Source: a virus. Taken from it: a stretch of 30,182 nt of DNA. The DNA lies in the IMG/VR virus record IMGVR_UViG_3300024999_001289, positions 1 to 30,182 of that record; one strand, given 5' to 3'. Positions 19,499 through 26,216 of this stretch are shown in pieces; within the stretch, counting starts at the first letter, position 1; every line of letters starts with the position of its first letter. The notes beneath the pieces were generated by a model, which was given only the letters and a program-made list of their open reading frames with translations, searched no databases and had not been told where the DNA came from. A program made the translations under genes and the position numbers.

Positions 19499-20368
19499 TT
19501 GAAATGTTTTTATCACAATGATCTAGATGGTAGATGTGCAGGTTCAATAGTAGCACAATATGAAAATAATTATAATAAAGATGATTTCTTTGAAGTAGAT
19601 TATATTATGCAATTACCACTAGATAAAATTCAAAATAACGAAAGAATTTATTTTGTTGATTATTCATTTAAGAAGGATACTGTTTGGCAATTAGAAGAAA
19701 TATTGAAGAAAACTAAAGATATAATTTGGATAGACCATCATACATCTAGTTTAAATCTTGAAAAGGAATTGCCTTGGACAAAAGATATTAAAGGTATCAG
19801 ACAAGAAGCAATAAGTGGTGCAGGGTTAACATATATATATTTATATAATTGTGAATTTGATGATTTGCCATATTATATACAACTTGTATCAGATTATGAT
19901 TGTTGGTTATATAGATATGAACCAGATACTACATATTTTAAAATTGGTATTGAAATGAAAAATTATGATGCTTTAGATGATGTTTGGAAAGCATTGTATG
20001 AAAGTTTTAAAGATAATGTATGTTTATCTATTTCGGAAGGTTCTATAATTGAAAATGGGAAATTAGTTAAACGATATATTGACAATGATAATACATATTA
20101 TAGAGAACATTTTTCTTATGAAACTGAAATTGAAGGATTAAAATGTCTTGTAGTTAATAAGAAAAGTAATTCATGGGTATTTGGTGACAAATATAATGAC
20201 TATCTTGTAGTTATGGTTTGGGTATTTAATGGACTTAAATATTCATACTCTATATTTAGCAGTAATCCTAATGTAGATTGTAGTAAAATTGCTGAAAAGT
20301 ATGGTGGAGGCGGTCATAAGGGTGCTGCTGGATTTAGTAGTGATGAATTATTGTTTAAGAGGGTATAA
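19499..20368 (+). CDS. DHH-family phosphoesterase, 289 aa (TTG start)
   Basis: Metal-binding motifs of the DHH family are in order: FYHNDLDGRCAG (4-15, DxD), YFVDYSF (51-57, Asp 54), IWIDHHTSS (76-84, DHH at 79-81) and SDYDCWL (131-137). The C-terminal DHHA1 motif YGGGGHKGAAGF (268-279) binds the substrate end. This is the NrnA/oligoribonuclease-like plan, which degrades short oligonucleotides or cyclic dinucleotides. In phages similar proteins may remove host signalling nucleotides (for example c-di-AMP or pApA) or recycle nucleotides; not decided here. The TTG start at 19499 has AGGAGG about 9 bases upstream. A 12-bp hairpin follows the stop. Confidence 0.85.
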   Translation: MKCFYHNDLDGRCAGSIVAQYENNYNKDDFFEVDYIMQLPLDKIQNNERIYFVDYSFKKDTVWQLEEILKKTKDIIWIDHHTSSLNLEKELPWTKDIKGIRQEAISGAGLTYIYLYNCEFDDLPYYIQLVSDYDCWLYRYEPDTTYFKIGIEMKNYDALDDVWKALYESFKDNVCLSISEGSIIENGKLVKRYIDNDNTYYREHFSYETEIEGLKCLVVNKKSNSWVFGDKYNDYLVVMVWVFNGLKYSYSIFSSNPNVDCSKIAEKYGGGGHKGAAGFSSDELLFKRV

Positions 20369-20370
20369 AA

Positions 20371-20400
20371 ATTAACAGAAAATTGCTCTTTTCTGTTAAT
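20371..20400. terminator. 12-bp hairpin after the DHH gene
   Basis: ATTAACAGAAAA (20371-20382) and TTTTCTGTTAAT (20389-20400) enclose six bases (TTGCTC). It begins two bases after the stop codon and ends just before the ribosome binding site of the next gene. It may be a weak terminator or attenuator, and it separates the DHH gene from the next cistron. Confidence 0.6.
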
Positions 20401-20415
20401 TCGAAAGGAGAAAAA

Positions 20416-20655
20416 ATGGAAAAACAAAATATATGTAGTTATCATTATAAAATATTTGATAAAGCAAATGAAATACTTAAGATAAAGAATAATGACTATG
20501 ATAACATAGATGATCTTTTATCGGAAGTACAAAATATTGCAAATGATATTTTAAATCTTTCAGAAGATGCTAGAAAAGCAGGACAGAGTATGGAAGATAG
20601 ATTGAAAGATTATAGAGATGCTATTGAAGGATTAGGTTTTATTAGAAAGAAATAA
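20416..20655 (+). CDS. Small hypothetical helical protein, 79 aa
   Basis: Start at ATG 20416 with AAAGGAG 6-7 bases upstream; a longer reading from TTG 20383 lies inside the hairpin and lacks a ribosome binding site. The protein is helical and amphipathic (HYKIFDKANEILKIKN, DDLLSEVQNIANDIL, ARKAGQSMEDRLKDYRDAIE), ending in a basic tail (GFIRKK). No family recognised. Followed 30 bases later by a frameshifted small gene. Confidence 0.65.
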   Translation: MEKQNICSYHYKIFDKANEILKIKNNDYDNIDDLLSEVQNIANDILNLSEDARKAGQSMEDRLKDYRDAIEGLGFIRKK

Positions 20656-20685
20656 AAAAATAATTATTATTAAAAGGAGTAAAAT

Positions 20686-20890
20686 ATGTCTTATGAAATT
20701 TGTGAAAAGTTAAAATCTATCAATAAAGAATATCCAGATGATTTAACAATGGAATATATAAAACATATTAATAATACTATAGATGAAGAAAAGATTAAGC
20801 AGGGGGTACATTAATTATTTAATTGAATGTGGATTTACGCCTGAAGAGTATGAGAGGGAATATAATAAAAAACTTCAAAATAAAGTTTGA
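20686..20890 (+). pseudogene. Small gene broken by a +1 shift at a G-run
   Basis: ATG 20686 with AAAAGGAG about 8 bases upstream opens a 42-codon frame that stops at TAA 20812-20814. The +1 frame from 20807 continues with clear protein character (YINYLIECGFTPEEYEREYN) to TGA 20888-20890. Removing one G from the GGGGG run at 20802-20806 would join them into a 67-residue protein: a helical N-terminus (SYEICEKLKSINKEYPDDL) followed by the IECGFTPEEYE block. An extra G from sequencing or mutation is the simplest cause; a +1 recoding event is an alternative. The last bases overlap a spare TTGACA. Confidence 0.55.
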
Positions 20891-20909
20891 CAAAATGCTA
20901 AAATAATAG

Positions 20910-20938
20910 TTGACAGATTGCAAATATAAATGTATAAT
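20910..20938 (+). promoter_or_regulatory. Consensus sigma-A promoter of the ligase
   Basis: TTGACA (20910-20915), 17-base spacer, TATAAT (20933-20938). The upstream AATAATAG is shared with the promoter at 11871. A second TTGACA lies at 20887-20892 without a suitable -10. Confidence 0.8.
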
Positions 20939-20964
20939 ATGAATAAGTTAAAAAAGGAGGTTAG

Positions 20965-22944
20965 ATGTTGAATAAAATTCAAAAGATACGAAGAATACAT
21001 GATTTAGTTTTATTGTTAAACAATGCTTGTCACGCATACTATAATTTAAATTCACCTATAATGGAGAATCGTGAGTATAATATTTTATTTGATGAATTAA
21101 AATTATTAGAATCTGAATTAAATGTAACATTATCAAATTCACCAACACAAAGAGCAGGTTATAAAGTAGTATCTAATTTGCCAAAAGTCAAACATGACAT
21201 ACCTTTACTTTCACTTGACAAAGTAAAAGAAATTTCTAAATTAATTAAATGGTTGGGTGATAAGCAAGGTGTATTAATGTTAAAAATTGATGGTGGAACA
21301 GGTAAAGTAACTTATCAAAAAACATTTAAACAATTAGTAACTAGAGGGGATTCAGAAACCAATATTGGTGAAGATATTTCTCATAATGTTAATAGTATAA
21401 AAAATATTCCATTAGCAATTGATGATGAGGAAGAAATTCAAGTTGTCGGTGAGAATTTTATGAGATATTCTTCATTTAATGAATTGAATTCTAAAATTAA
21501 AAATCCAGATGAAAGATATGCTAATCCTAGGAATTTAGCAAACGGTTCTGTAGGGTTATTAGATTCTAAGGTATGTAAAGAAAGAAATATTGAATTTTGT
21601 GCTTTTAATATTATCAAAGGAAATAAGTTTGAAACAAAACTTGGACAGTTAGAATGGTTAAAATCACAAGGTTTTGATGTTGTTAAATATTGGATAGTAG
21701 ATAAAAATAATCTTGAAGAAATTATAAACAAGATAATTGAAGATATTCCTAGTTTTGATTATCCGATAGATGGTTTAGTGTTAACTTTTAATGATATTAG
21801 TTATGCAGAATCATTAGGAAAGACCAATCATCATTATAATGGAAGTATTTCGTTCAAGTTTGAGGATAGTTGGCATAAATCAAAATATCTATATACTGAA
21901 TGGAATACAAGTAGGTTTGGGAAAATTGTAGGAACAGGAATCTTTCAACCAGTAAATATTGAAGGTACAGAAGTAACTAGAGCGACAACACATAATTTAG
22001 ATAGGTTTTGGCAATTAAAATTAGGTAAATCTGATGTGGTTGAAATCTCGAAAAGAAATAAAATTATTCCTGCTATTGAAAATAATATTACCAGAAGTGG
22101 TACAGAAGAAATTCCTACAGAATGTCCTACATGTAAAGGTAAAGTAGAAATTAGAAAAGTAGTAAATACTCATGATTTATTCTGTCTTAATCCTGATTGT
22201 GATGCAAAACTATTAAAGAAATTAAAACACTTTGTTAGTAAGCAATGTTTTAATATTAGTGATATTGGCGAAGCATCTTTAGAAGTATTTATTGATAAAG
22301 GTTTTATTAATTGTTATATGGATATTTTTAAATTAGAAAAATTTAAGAAAGAAATTATATCAATTTCTGGATTTGGGATTCGATCTTTTAACAAGATGAT
22401 AACTGCAATAGAAAATTCTAAAAATATTAAAATGTGTTCACTTATAGCATCTTTGGGAATTAAAAATGTTGGATTTGGTAGTGCTAAAAGATTAGAAAAA
22501 CATTTTAATAGTGATATTAATGATTTTTTAAATGCAGTTGGTTCTTATCGTAATTTTATTGGAATTGAAGATTTTGGTGAGACTACAGCAATGAGTATTT
22601 ATTCATATTTTCAAGATAAAGATAATATGGAACAGTTTAAGGAATTGTTAAGTGTTATTAATGTTGTTAAGGAAGAAGAAAAAAAGGATAATGTGAATAC
22701 AAATAATTTCTTTAGTGGTAAAAAAGTGTATTGTACAGGAACATTTGCTAATTATAAAAAAGACGAACTTAAAAAGTTATTAGAAAGTTTAGGAGCAGAA
22801 TTTACTTTAGGGTATGCTAAGTCATTAGATTATCTTGTGGTTGGTGGTATTAAAGGTAGCACAAAAACCGATAAGGCTATTAAAGATGGAATACAAGTTA
22901 TAGGAGAAGATGAGTTTATTAGGATAGTTAATCAAGGGTATTAA
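20965..22944 (+). CDS. ligA: NAD+-dependent DNA ligase, 659 aa
   Basis: Seals DNA nicks using NAD+. The adenylated lysine lies in LKIDGGTGKV (Lys 107), an N-terminal NMN-binding Ia-like domain is present (residues 1-60, CHAYYNLNSPIMENREYN), and nucleotidyltransferase motifs continue with YANPRNLANGSVG (185-197) and YPIDGLVL (266-273). An OB-fold and a four-Cys zinc finger (Cys 387, 390, 407, 412) are followed by helix-hairpin-helix repeats and a complete BRCT domain (about 580-659, FFSGKKVYCTGTF). The size is that of a full cellular LigA. ATG 20965 is only 4 bases after AAGGAGG, so TTG 20968 is a possible start. It uses NAD+, which ties it to the NAD operon at 11930-15050. Confidence 0.95.
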   Translation: MLNKIQKIRRIHDLVLLLNNACHAYYNLNSPIMENREYNILFDELKLLESELNVTLSNSPTQRAGYKVVSNLPKVKHDIPLLSLDKVKEISKLIKWLGDKQGVLMLKIDGGTGKVTYQKTFKQLVTRGDSETNIGEDISHNVNSIKNIPLAIDDEEEIQVVGENFMRYSSFNELNSKIKNPDERYANPRNLANGSVGLLDSKVCKERNIEFCAFNIIKGNKFETKLGQLEWLKSQGFDVVKYWIVDKNNLEEIINKIIEDIPSFDYPIDGLVLTFNDISYAESLGKTNHHYNGSISFKFEDSWHKSKYLYTEWNTSRFGKIVGTGIFQPVNIEGTEVTRATTHNLDRFWQLKLGKSDVVEISKRNKIIPAIENNITRSGTEEIPTECPTCKGKVEIRKVVNTHDLFCLNPDCDAKLLKKLKHFVSKQCFNISDIGEASLEVFIDKGFINCYMDIFKLEKFKKEIISISGFGIRSFNKMITAIENSKNIKMCSLIASLGIKNVGFGSAKRLEKHFNSDINDFLNAVGSYRNFIGIEDFGETTAMSIYSYFQDKDNMEQFKELLSVINVVKEEEKKDNVNTNNFFSGKKVYCTGTFANYKKDELKKLLESLGAEFTLGYAKSLDYLVVGGIKGSTKTDKAIKDGIQVIGEDEFIRIVNQGY

Positions 22945-23012
22945 TATACAATATGATTGGTCGAACCGTTGAGTAGGTATAATCAAGGGTGAAAATAAAA
23001 TAGAATTTACCC

Positions 23013-23041
23013 TTGACAAATATATAAAATACTAATATAAT
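23013..23041 (+). promoter_or_regulatory. Consensus sigma-A promoter of the replication operon, with possible operator
   Basis: TTGACA (23013-23018), 17-base spacer, TATAAT (23036-23041). TCAAGGGT at 22983-22990 is inverted as ACCCTTGA at 23009-23016, overlapping the -35, and AATCAAGGGT also occurs at 22930-22939. Three related half-sites around the -35 suggest a repressor binding site. A purine-rich leader of about 115 bases follows. Confidence 0.75.
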
Positions 23042-23162
23042 AATGGAGGGTTGATGGAGGAAAGAAAAAAGAAGAAAGAAAGGGATTAAAAAGAAAGGAA
23101 AAGTTGAGTAAGTAGTAAAACAAAAAAAATAAATTAAAAAGAAAAGGAGAAATGATTTATTT

Positions 23163-23459
23163 ATGGTAGAAATTAAAGTCAATCCGTACAAATCAGTTGT
23201 GGTTTTAGACAATGATGGTGAAGAACTCACTATTTCAGAAGGGAATCAAGTACAATTCTGCCTTGATTCTGGATTAGTAAAGAAAGGAAGAATTACAAAA
23301 CTACAAGGGAAGGGTGATAAGTTAAAAATACAATTGTTGCCTAATGAAAAAGAATGTGAGGAAATTTGGCCTATAGTTGTTATTAGTGATGGAAGTTTAA
23401 GATTAATTGATGATAGTGATGATAGTGAGGAAGAGGGTGATAATGAAGAAGATGAATAA
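23163..23459 (+). CDS. Small protein with acidic tail, 98 aa
   Basis: Residues 1-75 are strand-rich (VEIKVNPYKSVVVLDNDGEE, GNQVQFCLDSGLVKKGRITK), like a small beta-barrel or SH3-like fold; the last 20 residues are almost all Asp, Glu and Ser (DDSDDSEEEGDNEEDE). Acidic tails of this type are common on DNA-mimic or single-strand-binding partner proteins. It is the first gene of the replication operon. GGAG is 13 bases before the ATG, rather far, so translation may be modest. No family recognised. Confidence 0.7.
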   Translation: MVEIKVNPYKSVVVLDNDGEELTISEGNQVQFCLDSGLVKKGRITKLQGKGDKLKIQLLPNEKECEEIWPIVVISDGSLRLIDDSDDSEEEGDNEEDE

Positions 23460-23557
23460 GTGTTAATGTTTGGTTTGGTAAGTTAGTAAGTTAGTAATTT
23501 AAATAGTAATAGAATAATAAAATAAAAAATACATATATAAAGGAGATAATATTACAT

Positions 23558-24502
23558 ATGGCAGATAATGAATTGAGACAAGGTATTAATAATGTTACAT
23601 TAATAGGCGAAGTTAAAGAACACAAATTAAAATTTAATAAAAGCAAAGATGGTAATTATATAAATGGTTCATTAATCATTAAAACTGGTGAATTTTCAGA
23701 AATTGAATTAAGAATATTTGCCAAAGAAAAAAACAAAGATGGAAAAATTAAAAAAGTATTTGAAACTTTACAAAAATTTATTGATGGTGATCATTTAACT
23801 TTAGCTTCTTGCAAAAATGATGAAGAAAGAGAAAATGTTGCTAAAGTACGAGTATTTGGTAACAGAGAATTTGTTCCTAATTTTAATGAGAATATTTTTA
23901 AAGTAAAAGGAACCGAAGAAGTAAAAACACGAAATAATATTGATTTAGGATTTGGCACTCTTTCAGTTGATAATACCATTAAACCAGAAGATTATGCAGC
24001 CAAATTCGATGTAGAGATGTTTGTCACTTCAGTAAAAGAAGAAGTAAAAAACGATGAATCAACTGGTAGAACTATTGTTTCAGGATGGACTCCTGTATAC
24101 GGAGGTAAAATTATTCCTATGGAAATTATTGCTGGAATTATAATTGATGATGAAGGGGAAGAATTTGATTTTGGCGATGATATTTTAACTCAAGTTGAAG
24201 AAGGTATGACCATTAATATATGGGGCGAAATTAATTACAAAACAATCATTACAAAAACTAAAAAAGGTGGAGGACTAGGAAAAGCAAAAGTTGAAGAACA
24301 TAGAGAATATATTAATGAATTAATAGCGACTGGTGCAGAAATTCAAGAAGATGAAGAAAAAGAATTTGATATGGAATTAATTAAAAAGGCAAAAATTGAA
24401 CGAGACAATGAAATTGAAAATATAAAAAATGAAGGATCTTCCGAAGATAAAAAAAGTAAAGGATCAGGAACAAATGCAAGAAGGGAAAGACCGAAATTTT
24501 GA
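23558..24502 (+). CDS. Single-stranded DNA-binding-like phage protein, 314 aa
   Basis: The N-terminus (RQGINNVTLIGEVKEHKLKF, then SLIIKTGEFSEIELRIFAKE) looks like an OB-fold ssDNA-binding domain, and a second strand-rich domain follows (AAKFDVEMFVTSVKEE, MTINIWGEINYKT). The C-terminal 60 residues are charged and probably disordered (KSKGSGTNARRERPKF). Phage SSBs with two domains are known at this position before the RecA-like and helicase genes. Assignment rests on fold-like pattern and neighbours. Ribosome binding site AAAGGAG about 11 bases upstream. Hairpin terminator at 24523-24565 follows. Confidence 0.65.
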   Translation: MADNELRQGINNVTLIGEVKEHKLKFNKSKDGNYINGSLIIKTGEFSEIELRIFAKEKNKDGKIKKVFETLQKFIDGDHLTLASCKNDEERENVAKVRVFGNREFVPNFNENIFKVKGTEEVKTRNNIDLGFGTLSVDNTIKPEDYAAKFDVEMFVTSVKEEVKNDESTGRTIVSGWTPVYGGKIIPMEIIAGIIIDDEGEEFDFGDDILTQVEEGMTINIWGEINYKTIITKTKKGGGLGKAKVEEHREYINELIATGAEIQEDEEKEFDMELIKKAKIERDNEIENIKNEGSSEDKKSKGSGTNARRERPKF

Positions 24503-24522
24503 TTTTGTTTTATAATAAAAAA

Positions 24523-24565
24523 AATTTATTAACTGGTGTATATAAATTACACCAGTTAATAAATT
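24523..24565 (+). terminator. 18-bp hairpin terminator
   Basis: AATTTATTAACTGGTGTA (24523-24540) pairs with TACACCAGTTAATAAATT (24548-24565) around a 7-base loop. It begins 20 bases after the SSB-like gene and is followed by A-rich sequence. It can reduce read-through into the ATPase gene, giving different expression levels within the operon. Confidence 0.7.
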
Positions 24566-24604
24566 AAAAACTAAATAATAAATTATAAATGGAGGAATTA
24601 TATT

Positions 24605-25636
24605 ATGGCATTATCAAAAGAATTATTAAGTTTAGTTGAAGAAACATTTAGAGATAGGGCTAAAGTAAGTAAAATTACTACAGATTTAAGAGGTAAAATA
24701 ATTACAATTTATGGCTATAATGATTTAGGAAAAACATATCAAGCATCAAAATTTAAAAATCCAGTATTTATTCCTTTTGAAGAGGGTTTAAATGGTATTA
24801 GTGGTGCTATTGTCCTAAAAGCAAATAAATGGAGTGATTTTACAGGTCATTTAAAAACTTTAAGTAGTAGAAAGTGGCAAAAAGTTGTTCAACAAGAACA
24901 AGTAACACTTATTTGCGATGGAATGGAAACTATGGGTAGATGGTGTAGAGATTATATTATTGAGAAATTTGGCTCATCAAGTATTAAAACAGGAAACAGT
25001 GGATATGGTCTGTGGCAAGAATATCAAGATGAAATGTTTAATCAAGTTAATAAATTATTAAAATTAGGATTTACTGTAGTTTTTCTTGGACATGAAAAAT
25101 TTGACAAAGATAAAGATAAATTTGTTATTGAAGGTGACGAAAGAAATATTGCTCCAATGCGTAATAATTCTGATTATGTTGTATATTTAAAATCAAATGG
25201 AATTGATGAGGAAGGAAATCCTATTCATTCTAGTGGTTATTTAGCAGAAACAGATGATTTTTTTGCTCGATGCAGAAATATTTACACAGAAAGGTATATC
25301 GAAGATTTCACAGCAGAAAATTTAGAGAAAGTTATTGTTGCAGGTTTAATTAAAGAAAAAGAAATGTCAGGTCAAGAAGATGATATTGATTATAAAGCAC
25401 AAAGAGAAATTTATGAAGGTGAAGAACCTACACATGAAGAATTAAAAGAGTCTATCGGAGAATTATTTGCACGATTTGAAGAATTTGATAAACTTGAAGA
25501 ATATGCAGATATTGTTGCCGAACATCTTGGAGAAGATATTACTGTTAGTGAATCAACTAAAAAACAAATTCAACCTCTGATGAGAATTAAACAAGATTTA
25601 GAAGAATTATTGGAAGAATTAGAAGATCAGGAATAA
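24605..25636 (+). CDS. RecA-fold ATPase, Sak4-like (AAA_24), 343 aa
   Basis: Walker A GYNDLGKT (37-44) and Walker B TLICDGMET (101-109, Asp 105) are clear. The core (GLWQEYQDEMFNQVNKLLKL, TVVFLGHEKFDKD) matches the phage family of single-strand annealing/recombination ATPases related to Sak4 and RadA-like RecA folds. The C-terminal 90 residues are acidic and helical (LEELLEELEDQE), possibly a partner-binding tail. Such proteins promote annealing with the cognate SSB, here the upstream gene. Ribosome binding site GGAGG about 10 bases upstream. Terminator 25647-25676 follows. Confidence 0.82.
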   Translation: MALSKELLSLVEETFRDRAKVSKITTDLRGKIITIYGYNDLGKTYQASKFKNPVFIPFEEGLNGISGAIVLKANKWSDFTGHLKTLSSRKWQKVVQQEQVTLICDGMETMGRWCRDYIIEKFGSSSIKTGNSGYGLWQEYQDEMFNQVNKLLKLGFTVVFLGHEKFDKDKDKFVIEGDERNIAPMRNNSDYVVYLKSNGIDEEGNPIHSSGYLAETDDFFARCRNIYTERYIEDFTAENLEKVIVAGLIKEKEMSGQEDDIDYKAQREIYEGEEPTHEELKESIGELFARFEEFDKLEEYADIVAEHLGEDITVSESTKKQIQPLMRIKQDLEELLEELEDQE

Positions 25637-25646
25637 TATCATAAAA

Positions 25647-25676
25647 AATAAAGAGGTAGTTTTCTACCTCTTTATT
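25647..25676 (+). terminator. Rho-independent terminator
   Basis: AATAAAGAGGTAG (25647-25659), loop TTTT, CTACCTCTTTATT (25664-25676). The stem is 13 bp with GC-rich upper part and a compact loop, just after the ATPase stop. The next gene's AAAGGTAGG comes soon after, so some read-through is expected. Confidence 0.75.
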
Positions 25677-25697
25677 TACTAAAAGGTAGGTTATTTT

Positions 25698-26216
25698 ATG
25701 GAGAAAAAACAAAAACAGTTAAAATGTTATATATGTAAAAAATCTTTTGATAAAGAAGAATTAACCATTAAAAATAATAAAAAATATTGTAAGGAATGTT
25801 TGAAGATTAAACAAGAGGAATCAGATAAATATAAAAATGATTGGGATTTATTGTTTCAATACATATGTAAACTATACAATATAAAAATTCCAACAGGAAT
25901 GATGTTTCAGCAGTTAAAAACTTATCGAAGTGAATATGACTATACCAATATAGGTATGTATTATACTTTATTATACTACTATGATATATTAGAAAATAAA
26001 GTAATAGATGAAACTGGTTTAGGTATTATTCCATATTATTATGATAAAGCTAAAAATCATTATAATAAAGTATTTAATTTAGAAGATAAAGCAGATGAAT
26101 TTGCTAATAATGAACAAATTATAAAAATAAAAACAAAAATAATGAATAAACAAATTAACACCAAAAAACCTCTACCATTGCAAATAAATTGGGAGGAAAA
26201 TAATGAGAATAACTAA
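25698..26216 (+). CDS. Zinc-ribbon protein, 172 aa, between ATPase and helicase
   Basis: N-terminal CYICKKSFDKEELTIKNN then YCKECLKIK (about 10-35) is a zinc ribbon very similar to that of the protein at 17013. The rest is helical and Tyr-rich (WDLLFQYICKLYNIKIPTGM, YTLLYYYDIL, KAKNHYNKVF). The position, directly before and overlapping dnaB by 14 bases, and the shape suggest a helicase loader or primosome accessory, but no loader motif (such as a Walker site) is present. Ribosome binding site AAAGGTAGG about 7-15 bases upstream. Confidence 0.7.
   Translation: MEKKQKQLKCYICKKSFDKEELTIKNNKKYCKECLKIKQEESDKYKNDWDLLFQYICKLYNIKIPTGMMFQQLKTYRSEYDYTNIGMYYTLLYYYDILENKVIDETGLGIIPYYYDKAKNHYNKVFNLEDKADEFANNEQIIKIKTKIMNKQINTKKPLPLQINWEENNENN

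Noticed and set aside
19214-19516. Minus-strand open frame of 100 codons
   Set aside because: Covers two + strand genes with good ribosome binding sites; translation is low-complexity and has no start signal.
21438-21731. Minus-strand open frame inside ligA
   Set aside because: Lies wholly within a well-conserved ligase domain and lacks a start signal.
22928-23230. Minus-strand Phe/Leu/Ser-rich open frame across the intergenic region after ligA
   Set aside because: It is the reverse of a polypurine leader, has no ribosome binding site and overlaps a promoter on the other strand.
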